A DNA stretch of 64,000 bases, taken from positions 62,001 through 126,000 of the forward strand of contig NZ_FMTS01000005.1 in assembly GCF_900100255.1 (NCBI RefSeq). Reading direction: 5' to 3'. A program made the translations under genes and the position numbers. The notes under the pieces are model-generated. The model was given only the letters and a program-made list of their open reading frames with translations, did no database searches and was not told the origin of the DNA. Source of the stretch: Asticcacaulis taihuensis. Its GTDB lineage: Bacteria > Pseudomonadota > Alphaproteobacteria > Caulobacterales > Caulobacteraceae. Shown in pieces: positions 26,480 through 35,174 of this stretch; position 1 is the first letter of the stretch; the number at the start of each line of letters is the position of its first letter.

Positions 26480-27076
26480 ATGCGCGCACCACTGATCCTG
26501 ACACTTGGCCTTTTCGCACTGGCTGGCTGCATAGCGCCGCCGCGGCAACCCTCACAGGTCATGAAGGACACCTTCTCGCAATGCACTTGGGGCAAGGTCG
26601 AGGGCAAGGCCCTGTCAATCTGGAGCTATGCCTGTCCGCCTGACGCCGGTGCTGTAAAATTGGCGCCTGACGACAAGGTCGGCGGGTTTATGGTCATTTC
26701 TAACGATGGCACCAATCATTTGCTGGGATACGATGTGATCCGCACCTTCCCGAAAGCGAAGGGCGCGCCGCTGGAATCGGTTCTGCCGGAGGTGCTGGCC
26801 GCCACCGGCAAGCATCAGGCGTCATGTGCGCTGGTCAAAACGGCCTATGGTGACTGGGGCGAGGTGTATGTGCTGGAGCCGACCGACGCCGAAAAAGCCG
26901 CCTATGACGCCGCCAACGCCATCGAACCGCAAGCAAATCCGTGTGGCGATCTCGGCATCGGCCCGGCGGGCGATCGCTTCTTCAAGGTGATGGCCGATGA
27001 TCTGAAAAAGGTCATCTATTACGACATGGGCAGCGAGATTCAGATTTTCGATCCGGGTACGCTCAGGTCGAAATAG
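26480..27076 (+). CDS. Hypothetical lipoprotein
   Basis: 198 aa. The signal peptide RAPLILTLGLFALAGC ends in lipobox LAGC, so the mature protein is lipid-anchored in the envelope. The mature part has four further Cys (CTW, YACPP, SCALV, NPCGD), possibly two disulphides, and ends GSEIQIFDPGTLRSK. I do not recognise a named family. Start ATG 26480 follows GGGGAG by 6 bases. It stands alone, with a weak GCGGAAAG/CTTTCCGC hairpin about 40 bases downstream (27113-27146) that may end its transcript. Confidence 0.7.
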   Translation: MRAPLILTLGLFALAGCIAPPRQPSQVMKDTFSQCTWGKVEGKALSIWSYACPPDAGAVKLAPDDKVGGFMVISNDGTNHLLGYDVIRTFPKAKGAPLESVLPEVLAATGKHQASCALVKTAYGDWGEVYVLEPTDAEKAAYDAANAIEPQANPCGDLGIGPAGDRFFKVMADDLKKVIYYDMGSEIQIFDPGTLRSK

Positions 27077-27296
27077 GCGGCGGCTAAAAAACGGAGCGGC
27101 CCAAAAAATAGAGCGGAAAGACGCATCTGAGGAAACGCCTTTCCGCCCGTTATCGTCGCAACCATCCGGCGGGAAAGAAGCGACAATCTCTTTGATTTAT
27201 GGCTCCAAACCCTTCAGGGTTTAGCAAGGCCGCCAAGCCTGGTAAAAATGGCTGTCGCCCACGTTTGCGCGAGGCTCCCGGCGCTTGAGTACCTGA

Positions 27297-27494
27297 TTAG
27301 TGCCGGCGATTCCACTCGTCGATCTGCTTGTCGGCTTCATCCTGGGCAATGCCGTAGCGTTCCTGAATCTTGCCGGCCAGCAGTTTGCGATCGCCTTCGA
27401 TCACGTCGAGATCGTCATTGGTGAGCTTGCCCCACATCTTCTGGACATTGCCCTTGACCTGCTCCCAACTGCCCTGCATTCGGTCGTTGTTCAT
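27297..27494 (-). CDS. CsbD-family stress response protein
   Basis: 65 aa from ATG 27494, preceded by AGGAG. The sequence NNDRMQGSWEQVKGNVQKMW and GKLTNDDLDVIEGDRKLLAG matches the CsbD domain (a small helical bundle) over its whole length. In other bacteria these proteins are induced by general stress; the molecular function is unknown. The gene is single, divergent from the glycosidase-like gene 178 bases away. A start at 27515 would add 7 residues without a better ribosome site. Confidence 0.88.
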   Translation of the reverse strand: MNNDRMQGSWEQVKGNVQKMWGKLTNDDLDVIEGDRKLLAGKIQERYGIAQDEADKQIDEWNRRH

Positions 27495-27672
27495 TCGATA
27501 ATCTCCTGAAATCAATGAGTTATGTTGATTGACTCACTATAGGCAGTGGAAGCCTAAATTTTCGACGCTTGAGCGGCGCTGCAACATAAGGAAGACATAA
27601 GGCCGTTTGTCCGGCTTGATTTTGCCATCCTTATAATTGTATGATGACTGACAAATATATTGGGAGGTTTTC

Positions 27673-29244
27673 ATGTCGAAACTGACGCGGCGCGGTGTCA
27701 TGGTGCTGGGCGGAGCGTTGTCTCTGGCGGGGGCAGCCAAGGCACAAATCGCAGATACCGAACGCTGGGGGTTGTATGAAATCATCCTCGATGGCCCGAA
27801 AACCGGCAATCCCTTCACCGAAGTCAGCCTGTCGGCGGAATTCCGCAATGGCGCGCAGACCGTGCGTATGCCGGGGTTTTATGATGGCGACGGCGTCTAT
27901 CGCATCCGTTTCAGCCCGGAAACCGAAGGCGCCTGGCAATGGCGCACCATGAGCAATGCGAAAGCGCTCGATGGCCGCACCGGCGGCTTTACCGCGCGGC
28001 CGGCCAGTGGTGACAATCATGGTCCGGTGCGCGTCACGCCCGATGGCTATCACTTCGCCTACGCCGATGGCACGCCCTTCCGCCAGATCGGCACCACGGC
28101 CTATGCCTGGGCGCAGCAGTCGGACGCGCAATGTGCCCTGACACTGCAAACGCTGAAAACCGCGCCATTCAACAAGATCCGCATGTGCGTCTATGCCAAT
28201 GTGAAGGCCGAGCCGATCGAACCCTTTGCCTATACCGGCACACGCCCGAAGGATTGGGACGCAAAACGGTTCAATCCCGCCTTCTTCCGCCGCTTCGAAG
28301 ACCGCGTGGCAAAGCTTCAGGCGCTGGGCATAGAGGCCGATATCATCCTCTACCACCCCTATGACAAGGTGCATGGCTATGGCGAAATGGCCCGCCCCGA
28401 TGATGAGCGTTACCTGCATTATGTCATCGCCCGGCTTGGCGCCTACCGCAATGTCTGGTGGTCCATGGCCAATGAGTTCGATCTGGTGAAGGCGAAAACC
28501 CCGGCTGACTGGGACCATATCGGGCAATTCGTGGCCGACAGCGATCCGCATCAGCGCCTGCGCTCAATCCATAACTGCAAGGCGTTTTTTGATAACCGCA
28601 AGCCGTGGGTGACGCATTCCAGCATCCAGAACGGTATGTCGGTGAAGGATGATACCCGCGCCGAAATCTACCGCAGTGTCTGGGAAAAGCCGGTGGTCTT
28701 CGATGAGATCTGTTATGAGGGCAAGTCAGACCTGCGCTGGGGCAATCTGACCGGCGAGGAGATGGTGTCGCGCTTCTGGCATGGCCTGATCGCCGGCACC
28801 TATGTCGGCCATGGCGAGGTGCTGACCGCTGAAAACCTGAGCCCGGATGGCGGCTGGAGCGGTATCGGCGGGCGGCTGCTCGGTACCAGCGCGTCGCGTC
28901 TGGCCTTCCTGAAGACGGTGATGGAAGCCGGACCGAAGCCGGGTGTCGATCCGGTCGATAAATGGTGGGACCGCCATATCGGCGGCCAGGCCGGGCAGTA
29001 TTACCTGCGCTATTTCGGTGATCAGATGCTCTCGGAATGGCCGCTCGAACTGCCGAAACAGGAACTCAGCGGCGGCGAACAGTTCCGTGTCGAGCTGATA
29101 GATACCTGGAACATGAAGGTCACGCCGGTCGAGGGTGTTTTCACCATGCAAAAGAAGGATGGCTACAGTTTCCACGATCCAGCGCGGCCGGTCATTGCCC
29201 TGCCTGGCCAGCCATGGATGGCGGTCAGGATCGTGCGGGTTTAG
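27673..29244 (+). CDS. DUF5060/DUF4038/DUF5605 glycoside hydrolase-like protein
   Basis: 523 aa. The N-terminal KLTRRGVMVLGGALSLAG resembles a Tat signal (twin Arg), so periplasmic export is likely. Residues about 30-110 fit DUF5060 (WGLYEIILDGPKTGNPFTEV ... MPGFYDGDGVYRIRF). A TIM-barrel catalytic-like domain follows (QIGTTAYAWA, FNKIRMCVY, WWSMANEFD with a likely acid Glu, VVFDEICYEGK with a likely nucleophile Glu). The C-terminus fits DUF5605. Relatives act on plant polysaccharide side chains. The exact substrate is not readable here. ATG follows GGGAGG. It stands alone in the region. Confidence 0.8.
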   Translation: MSKLTRRGVMVLGGALSLAGAAKAQIADTERWGLYEIILDGPKTGNPFTEVSLSAEFRNGAQTVRMPGFYDGDGVYRIRFSPETEGAWQWRTMSNAKALDGRTGGFTARPASGDNHGPVRVTPDGYHFAYADGTPFRQIGTTAYAWAQQSDAQCALTLQTLKTAPFNKIRMCVYANVKAEPIEPFAYTGTRPKDWDAKRFNPAFFRRFEDRVAKLQALGIEADIILYHPYDKVHGYGEMARPDDERYLHYVIARLGAYRNVWWSMANEFDLVKAKTPADWDHIGQFVADSDPHQRLRSIHNCKAFFDNRKPWVTHSSIQNGMSVKDDTRAEIYRSVWEKPVVFDEICYEGKSDLRWGNLTGEEMVSRFWHGLIAGTYVGHGEVLTAENLSPDGGWSGIGGRLLGTSASRLAFLKTVMEAGPKPGVDPVDKWWDRHIGGQAGQYYLRYFGDQMLSEWPLELPKQELSGGEQFRVELIDTWNMKVTPVEGVFTMQKKDGYSFHDPARPVIALPGQPWMAVRIVRV

Positions 29245-29993
29245 AAAAGGGTATCCGGCCGCTTTTGCGGCGTGCAGTAACCGGTTTCGCCGCGGTGCGC
29301 GTCCTTGCCGATGCGTTTGTTGTCGATCTCCTCGGCATAGAAGGCGCCGCTGGAGCGATCGAGCGTGATGCGCAGGGCCGAGCCGTGTTTCGTCACGCGG
29401 TTGACGAGATAATAGGCCGAGCCGGTGACATCAGCCGGGCACAAGACATCCAGGCAGATCGACTGGCGGATCAGCGATGGATGCGTCGGATCGACGCGCA
29501 GGAATTTGAAATCGGCGTGTTCATCCGGGAAAACCGGCGATGGGAAGAGATCGATATAGAAGACGCCCTGCGAGATGAAGCGCTTGCCTTCGGTGACCTG
29601 GGTTTCGCATTTCAGGCTGATCTGGTCCGCTGGCGGCAAGGGGCGCGACGATGGTGCCACAACCGGCGCCGGCGGCGGTGGATCGACAATCGGCTGCATG
29701 GTGATGGGCGCCGGCGCTATGGCGACCGGCGGCGACAGGGGTTCGAGCGCAGCCGGATGATCCGGTGTCAGGGCTTTCGCCATGTCGGGGCTGAGCGTGG
29801 TGGCATAGGGGATGGGGGTGGCCGGCGTCGTCAATACCGGCGCCGGTTTGGCGGCGACTTTTTTGCGCTTGACCACGGGCTTCGGCGCGGGTGCGTTTTC
29901 GTCGTAGGGCGTACCTTCGGCATGGGCCAGACCTGAAACACAGAGCGCCGAGGCCGCCATTAGCGCTAGGCAAAGCTTGAGCGCCGGTCTCAT
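29241..29993 (-). CDS. Secreted hypothetical protein, Pro-rich linker
   Basis: 250 aa from ATG 29993 (RPALKLCLALMAASALCVSG, signal peptide), preceded by GGAGG; ATG 30005 is possible. The mature protein has a Lys/Ala/Pro-rich linker (PAPKPVVKRKKVAAKPAPVL ... DPPPPAPVVAPSS), then a compact C-terminal domain with paired Cys (LKCETQ, ICLDVLCPAD, TGYCTP). The linker suggests reach across the periplasm or through peptidoglycan. I recognise no family. It follows HPr with the genes abutting, but a functional link is not implied. Its 3' end overlaps the convergent glycosidase-like gene by 4 bases. Confidence 0.65.
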   Translation of the reverse strand: MRPALKLCLALMAASALCVSGLAHAEGTPYDENAPAPKPVVKRKKVAAKPAPVLTTPATPIPYATTLSPDMAKALTPDHPAALEPLSPPVAIAPAPITMQPIVDPPPPAPVVAPSSRPLPPADQISLKCETQVTEGKRFISQGVFYIDLFPSPVFPDEHADFKFLRVDPTHPSLIRQSICLDVLCPADVTGSAYYLVNRVTKHGSALRITLDRSSGAFYAEEIDNKRIGKDAHRGETGYCTPQKRPDTLF

Positions 29994-30004
29994 GCCTCCC
30001 TCCA

Positions 30005-30298
30005 TCAGGCGTCCTCATCGAAACGATTATTGACCAGTTCGGCCAGGGCGGCCACGGCCTCTTCGGCCTGCGGGCCCTCGGCCTCGATGCCGATAACGGT
30101 GCCGATGCCGGCACCCAGCATCAGGAGGCCCATGATCGACTGAGCATCGACGCGGGTATCGTCCTTGATGACATAGGTCTGGGCGTCAAACGCCGAAGCC
30201 AGCTTGACGAACTTGGCGGAGGCCCGCGCGTGCAGACCCTTCATGTTGCAGATTTCGACCTCAGTACGCACGCCGGGCTCAGTCTCGCTCACTCGCAT
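30005..30298 (-). CDS. HPr phosphocarrier of PTS-Ntr
   Basis: 97 aa. The phospho-accepting His is in NMKGLHARASAKFVKLA, and the HprK-target Ser in VDAQSIMGLLMLGAG is retained. By family, HPr/NPr relays phosphate from EI-Ntr to EIIA proteins and serves regulation of carbon and nitrogen balance rather than sugar uptake. It follows the EIIA gene by 73 bases and lies on the same strand as hprK, as in other alphaproteobacteria. EI (ptsP) is not in the window. Confidence 0.92.
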   Translation of the reverse strand: MRVSETEPGVRTEVEICNMKGLHARASAKFVKLASAFDAQTYVIKDDTRVDAQSIMGLLMLGAGIGTVIGIEAEGPQAEEAVAALAELVNNRFDEDA

Positions 30299-30371
30299 CC
30301 CCCCTTCAGTCAGGGCTTGTCGCGCCGGAGAATGCGGGCGTTCGGGGTTTTAGTCCAGAAAAAAGGAAGGG

Positions 30372-30776
30372 TCAGTTATCGCCGGAAAGCACGTAAGAGG
30401 CGACGGTGACGTATTTGCGGCCGGCTTCCTGGGCATGGCAGACGCAGGCGCCGAGGTCTTCGTTTTTGCGTAAGGAGGCCAGTTTGATCAGCATCGGCAG
30501 GTTGAGGCCGGCAATGACCTCGGCCTTGGTCTGTTCCATGACCGAAATGGCGAGATTGGAGGGGGTGCCGCCGAACATATCGGTCAGCAAGATGACGCCA
30601 TCACCGGAATCGTTGGCAAAGGTGGCCTCCAGAATATCCTTGCGGCGCTGGGCGACATCGTCCTCGGGCCCGATACAGATGGCAGCCACCTGGGTCTGCG
30701 GGCCAACCACATGTTCCATCGCCGATACGAACTCGTCAGCCAGCTTGCCGTGAGTCACGATGACCAGTCCGATCAT
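30372..30776 (-). CDS. PTS EIIA, mannose-type (ManX-like)
   Basis: 134 aa. The active His lies in IGLVIVTHGKLADEF, and the fold signature VILLTDMFGGTPSNLA is intact. It is a regulatory EIIA-Man domain protein phosphorylated by HPr. No EIIB or EIIC gene is nearby, so its output is probably protein-protein signalling. About 207 bases separate it from hprK. The rapZ-type ATPase gene, often found here in proteobacteria, is absent. The full length matches stand-alone EIIA-Man proteins. Confidence 0.92.
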   Translation of the reverse strand: MIGLVIVTHGKLADEFVSAMEHVVGPQTQVAAICIGPEDDVAQRRKDILEATFANDSGDGVILLTDMFGGTPSNLAISVMEQTKAEVIAGLNLPMLIKLASLRKNEDLGACVCHAQEAGRKYVTVASYVLSGDN

Positions 30777-30983
30777 TAAAGCAACATCCTTACTAACGCC
30801 TTGGGCTTGTCACCATTAAGCGGGGTAGCCCGTCATACTAGTCCCGATTTCATCGCACTGCAAAACGAGATTATGTGTGTCCAGCAAATTTTGCGCCGCA
30901 ACAGATCCGGTGTGCCAAATATGCCAGAGGCCGTATTTACAGGGTATGAATGAGCCCGAGAGCTGACCTTTAGGTAAGTCTTT

Positions 30984-31421
30984 TTAAGCAATTTTCAAGC
31001 GGTGAAGGAGTTTGCTGACACTGGAAGCTTCGCGCGGATTGAGGCGGATCGTCGGGATGGCCTGTCCCAGAATGGGCGTAATTTCGTTTTCGGGCAGGCG
31101 CTCGATCGGATCGGACTGTGCCAGGACGGCCAGGTGGATGCGCGTCATCTTGCGCGTTTCCGCCGTCATGATGCCCAGTCCGCGAATCTCCATGCGGCCT
31201 TCGATGGTTTCCGGCGCGCCGGCATAAAGCTGCCCGCCGGAAGTCCACAGAACGCTGTAATCGTCGCTCACCAGGGCACAGCCGGTATATCCGGCCGCTT
31301 CGATCAGGCGCAGGGCCAGGTCGCTCTTGCCGCTGCCGGATGGCCCCATGATCAATACGCCGCGCCACGCCTGACCGATATGCAGGCTTAAGGACGTAGC
31401 GTGGATGATCAGTTTGCTCAT
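30984..31421 (-). CDS. hprK: HPr kinase/phosphorylase, short alphaproteobacterial form
   Basis: 145 aa from ATG 31421 (SKLIIHATSLSLHIGQAWRG); a longer frame from 31535 runs into kdsA and lacks support. The P-loop is IMGPSGSGKSDLALRL. The conserved EIRGLGIMTA segment follows, with RIHLAVLAQSDPIERLP behind it. The N-terminal domain of Gram-positive HprK is absent, as in most alphaproteobacteria. The enzyme phosphorylates HPr on Ser. It lies upstream of the EIIA and HPr genes on the same strand. Confidence 0.9.
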   Translation of the reverse strand: MSKLIIHATSLSLHIGQAWRGVLIMGPSGSGKSDLALRLIEAAGYTGCALVSDDYSVLWTSGGQLYAGAPETIEGRMEIRGLGIMTAETRKMTRIHLAVLAQSDPIERLPENEITPILGQAIPTIRLNPREASSVSKLLHRLKIA

Positions 31422-31512
31422 GCCGGTATCTAGGCACGGATGGCGGACTGTGAAAGTCGTTTCTAGCGCAGGAGGTAAGGAAAATGCTTCATGACGAACT
31501 CCTACCTGATCC

Positions 31513-32376
31513 TTATTTCCCCTTGGCCAGATCATCGAAGGCGCGGAGTGTGGTGATCAGTTCCTGCATCTTGTCGATATAGATCATATTGGGGCCATCG
31601 GAAGGCGCATGATCCGGGTCTTCGTGGGTTTCGATAAACACCGCCGAGACCCCGACCGCGCAGGCGGCGCGGGCCAGCACCGGCGCGAACTCACGCTGAC
31701 CGCCGGAGGTGGTGCCCTGGCCGCCGGGTTGCTGCACGCTGTGGGTGGCGTCGAACATCACCGGATAGCCGGTCTGGGCCATGATCGGCAGGCCGCGGAA
31801 ATCGCTGACCAGGGTGTTGTAACCAAAAGATGTCCCGCGATCGCACAGCAGGATGCGCTCATTGCCCGTGCTGGCGATCTTGTTGGCGACGTTCTTCATG
31901 TCCCACGGCGCCAGGAACTGACCCTTCTTGACATTGATTGTGCGACCAGTGGCGCCGGCGGCCAGCAGCAGATCGGTCTGGCGGCACAGGAAGGCCGGTA
32001 TCTGGATGACATCGACCTGCTTGCCCACCGGCTCGCACTGGCCGGCATCATGTACGTCGGTCAGCACCGGGCAGCCGAACTTCTCCCGCACGGCGGCCAG
32101 GATATCGAGGCCCTCATCCATGCCGATACCCCGCGCCGTCCCGATGCTGGAGCGGTTGGCTTTATCATAGCTCGACTTGTAGATGAACTTGGTGCCGGAA
32201 GGCGCGCAGGCTTCGGCGATCTTCTCGGCCATCATCAGGGCGTGATCGAGGCTCTCGATCTGGCAGGGCCCGGCGATCAGGACGAAGGGTTCATCGCCGC
32301 CGACCGTGATCTTCGGCTGGCCGAAATCACCGATTTCGAAGGTCTTCGTTTTGACGTGCTGCGGCTGGATCGACAT
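31513..32376 (-). CDS. kdsA: 3-deoxy-8-phosphooctulonate (KDO-8-P) synthase
   Basis: 287 aa. It makes KDO-8-phosphate from PEP and arabinose-5-phosphate in the cytosol for lipopolysaccharide. Signatures: [84 protein letters not shown] and [17 protein letters not shown]. The Cys in GPCQIES and the metal-site residues favour the metal-dependent type. The start lies 25 bases after the kdsB stop. Length is normal. Confidence 0.95.
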   Translation of the reverse strand: MSIQPQHVKTKTFEIGDFGQPKITVGGDEPFVLIAGPCQIESLDHALMMAEKIAEACAPSGTKFIYKSSYDKANRSSIGTARGIGMDEGLDILAAVREKFGCPVLTDVHDAGQCEPVGKQVDVIQIPAFLCRQTDLLLAAGATGRTINVKKGQFLAPWDMKNVANKIASTGNERILLCDRGTSFGYNTLVSDFRGLPIMAQTGYPVMFDATHSVQQPGGQGTTSGGQREFAPVLARAACAVGVSAVFIETHEDPDHAPSDGPNMIYIDKMQELITTLRAFDDLAKGK

Positions 32377-32401
32377 GGGTATGCTTCCTTAAATCACTTG
32401 C

Positions 32402-33184
32402 CTAAATTACTTGTTCAATGCGGGCGACATCGACGGGGTTGTTCAGTTCCCAGAACACGCGGCCACGGCCATCGACCTCGACGCAGCGGATCGACATGCC
32501 GTTTTCGAGGAAACGCAGTTGCTCCAGGCCTTCATAGGTTTCCAGCGGGCCGACCGGCCATTTGAGATAGCTGTTCAGCGCCTCGCCGCGATAGGCATAG
32601 ACGCCGACATGGTGGAAGACCGGGATGGTGTCGCCCTCGCTGAACGTCTTGCCCGTATAGGGAATGACTTCCTTGGAGAAATAAAGGGCGTTCATGTGGC
32701 GATCAAACACCGCCGTGGTGCCGCCGACGCGGCCATTCTGACGGTCCTCGACGAAATTGGCATAGGTCTGGGCGTCGCAGCGCAGGACAGGCGTGGCCAT
32801 CTGGGCGTCGGGATAGGTCTTCATCTCGCGGATCAGGTCTTCGACGAACCAGGCCGGGGTCAGTGGCGCATCCCCTTGCAGGTTGACATAGAGATCAGCC
32901 GACTCTTTCAGCTTGTGCATGGCCTCGGCGCAGCGCTCCGTACCGTTGGCGCAGGTTTCCGAGGTCATGATCACCTGCGCGCCGAAGGCCTCGGCGGCAT
33001 CGCGGATACGGTCATCATCGGTGCAGACATAGACGCTTGCCACGCCTTCGACGGCGCTGGCCGCTTCCCAGGAACGCTGGATCAGCGACTTGGCCACGCC
33101 GTCTTTACCAGTCAGCTTGACCAGCGGCTTGCCGGGATAGCGCGTGGAGGCATAGCGCGCGGGAATGAGAATGATGGTCTTCAT
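32402..33184 (-). CDS. kdsB: CMP-KDO synthetase (3-deoxy-manno-octulosonate cytidylyltransferase)
   Basis: 260 aa. It activates KDO with CTP for transfer to lipid A. Motifs: LIPARYASTRYPGKPL at the N-terminus, VYVCTDDDRI, TCANGTERCAEA, VNLQGDAPLTPAWF and FHHVGVYAYRGEAL. It lies between kdsD (15 bases) and kdsA (25 bases), so the three KDO genes form one operon. Full length. Confidence 0.95.
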   Translation of the reverse strand: MKTIILIPARYASTRYPGKPLVKLTGKDGVAKSLIQRSWEAASAVEGVASVYVCTDDDRIRDAAEAFGAQVIMTSETCANGTERCAEAMHKLKESADLYVNLQGDAPLTPAWFVEDLIREMKTYPDAQMATPVLRCDAQTYANFVEDRQNGRVGGTTAVFDRHMNALYFSKEVIPYTGKTFSEGDTIPVFHHVGVYAYRGEALNSYLKWPVGPLETYEGLEQLRFLENGMSIRCVEVDGRGRVFWELNNPVDVARIEQVI

Positions 33185-33199
33185 TTAAGCGACACTTTC

Positions 33200-34186
33200 T
33201 TAGGCTACCCCGGCGCGCAGGCAATCGTGGATATGGATCAGGCCGACCGGCTTGCTGTGGTCATCGACCGCGAACAGGCAGGTGATCTTCCTGTCGTTCA
33301 TGATGCCCAGCGCCTCAGCGGCCAGGGCATCGGGGCGGATGGTGCGCGGACCGACGTGCATCACCTGCTTGGCGGTCTTGTCCATCAGGCCGGACATATT
33401 GCGGCGCAGGTCGCCGTCGGTGATGATGCCGGTCAGCTTGCCGTTGACATCGGTGATCCCGACCACGCCGAAGCTCTTGGCGGTCATGACCAGCAGGGCG
33501 TCGCCCATCGGCGTTTGCTCAGCCACCAGCGGCAGGGCGTCACCGGTGTGCATCAGGCCGGAAACCGGCAGCAGTTGCGCACCCAGTTTGCCGCCGGGAT
33601 GGAAGGTCTTGAAATCGGTCGGCTGGAAACCGCGCTTTTCCATGATCGCCACGGCCAAAGCATCACCGAGCGCCAGGGTCATGGTGGTGGAGGTGGTCGG
33701 CGCCATGCCGATCGCGCAGGCTTCCGGCGCATTGGGCAGGACGAGCGCGATATCGGCCGCCTTGAGCAGGGTCGAGTCCGGGCGCGAGGCCACGCCGATC
33801 AGCGGGATCTGGAAGCGGCGGGTATGGTGGATAATATCGCTCAGTTCCGAGGTCTCACCGGAATTGCTCAGCACCACGACCACATCATCGGGCGTGATCA
33901 TGCCGAGATCGCCGTGCGAGGCTTCAGCCGGGTGGACGAACTGCGCCGGCGTGCCGGTGGAGGCGAGCGTCGCGGTGATCTTGGCTGCGATATGGCCCGA
34001 CTTGCCCATGCCGGAGAGGATCACCCGCCCCTTGACGGCGTACATCACCTCAACCGCCCGCACGAACGATTCCGACAGCGAACCGGCAAACAGCAGCAGG
34101 GCCTCGCCCTCGGTGCGCATCACCCGCGCGCCGGTAGCGAGAATCTCGGTGCGGCTGTTGATTTCGGAGGGCGGGCTTAAGGTCAT
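33200..34186 (-). CDS. kdsD: Arabinose-5-phosphate isomerase (KpsF/GutQ family)
   Basis: 328 aa from ATG 34186 (TLSPPSEINSRTEILATGAR); the frame extends to 34246. The SIS domain (VILSGMGKSGHIAAKI, SGETSELSDIIHH) is followed by two CBS domains from about residue 210 (VMHVGPRTIRPDALAAEALG). It converts ribulose-5-phosphate to arabinose-5-phosphate, the first KDO step. First gene of kdsD-kdsB-kdsA, whose products are consecutive in the pathway. Confidence 0.94.
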   Translation of the reverse strand: MTLSPPSEINSRTEILATGARVMRTEGEALLLFAGSLSESFVRAVEVMYAVKGRVILSGMGKSGHIAAKITATLASTGTPAQFVHPAEASHGDLGMITPDDVVVVLSNSGETSELSDIIHHTRRFQIPLIGVASRPDSTLLKAADIALVLPNAPEACAIGMAPTTSTTMTLALGDALAVAIMEKRGFQPTDFKTFHPGGKLGAQLLPVSGLMHTGDALPLVAEQTPMGDALLVMTAKSFGVVGITDVNGKLTGIITDGDLRRNMSGLMDKTAKQVMHVGPRTIRPDALAAEALGIMNDRKITCLFAVDDHSKPVGLIHIHDCLRAGVA

Positions 34187-34311
34187 AGTCAATCCATATG
34201 GTGCGCGCGCCCCTCTTAGCAAGGTTGGCAAGGGGGGACAATCCAAATGCGCAGATTGCTCCTCACAAGGACTTCACCTAGTATTGCATCATATTTAAAG
34301 GGGCAGAATTC

Positions 34312-35118
34312 ATGAAAATCTCAAAAGTCGCCGTGGGCATTGGCGGATTGATCATTGCATTTATTGCCATATTTGGAGCCATTCTAATCTATTTAGGTGT
34401 CCGTTTGCTGTGGCAGGATGATGTATTAGCACAAGCTTGCTCTAAAGAAGCCGGCACTAATTCATTCTCTAACTGCCTGACAGCCTTTACAAATGATCTT
34501 ACTTTCTGGGGAATATCCGTTGCCGTCATACAAGCGGTGCTTTCGACACTAGGACTTGTATTTACCGGTTGGGCAGCTTTAGAAGCCGCGAAAGCGGGGC
34601 AAGCAGCCAAAGATTCTATCGACCATTCCCGCAGAGAATATCTAGCCAGCTTTCCACCCGAATTAAACTTCCGAAAACTGGAACTTTTGATTTTCAATCC
34701 GCCAGATGCGCCTAAAATTCAATGCGCAGTAAGAAACATTGGCATTTCCAGATGTAAGGTAATTGGCATCGCTCTACGCTGCGAATATGGGGATGGAAGC
34801 ATTCCTTTGCCGCCGCCGCTTTCTTTAGAGATGCCTTATCTAGACAATGCCGGGCAGCCACAGGTCTTACTGCCCGGCCAAGAACAGAATTTTGTTATGG
34901 ACGCGGATATCACGCCGGAAGCCATAAGTTTGATCGATACAGCCAGAGCGTATAGAGCTACCGGCAACAAAGACTTCGACAGCACAATGCAAATATACGC
35001 TGGATGGCGCATTCGTTATGTGGATGACATCGGCGTCGAGCGCGTAACAGATGGAGTTTCGAAGTACGACCTGAACATGAATCGCTTTGTGGCTTGTGAC
35101 CCCGATAATAAAAGCTAA
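34312..35118 (+). CDS. Hypothetical membrane protein, two TM segments
   Basis: 268 aa. TM1 is VGIGGLIIAFIAIFGAILIY (about 8-30), TM2 about residues 65-85 (FWGISVAVIQAVLSTLGLVF), and a large soluble C-terminal part follows (PPELNFRKLELLIFNPPDAP ... VRNIGISRCKVIGIALRC), probably a beta-rich domain. I recognise no family. Codon use is much AT-richer than in kdsD or the DUF817 gene, so transfer is likely. The start has GGGG about 8 bases upstream. No mobile gene is adjacent. Confidence 0.7.
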   Translation: MKISKVAVGIGGLIIAFIAIFGAILIYLGVRLLWQDDVLAQACSKEAGTNSFSNCLTAFTNDLTFWGISVAVIQAVLSTLGLVFTGWAALEAAKAGQAAKDSIDHSRREYLASFPPELNFRKLELLIFNPPDAPKIQCAVRNIGISRCKVIGIALRCEYGDGSIPLPPPLSLEMPYLDNAGQPQVLLPGQEQNFVMDADITPEAISLIDTARAYRATGNKDFDSTMQIYAGWRIRYVDDIGVERVTDGVSKYDLNMNRFVACDPDNKS

Positions 35119-35174
35119 AACGAGTGAGCTTTATGCCACTAGCGTGTCAGTCGCTAGCCATAGAAGTATTATCC

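Noticed and set aside
32411-34180. Plus-strand 589-codon frame across kdsB and kdsD
   Set aside because: Two well-supported KDO genes occupy the other strand. The frame has no domain and no plausible start signal.
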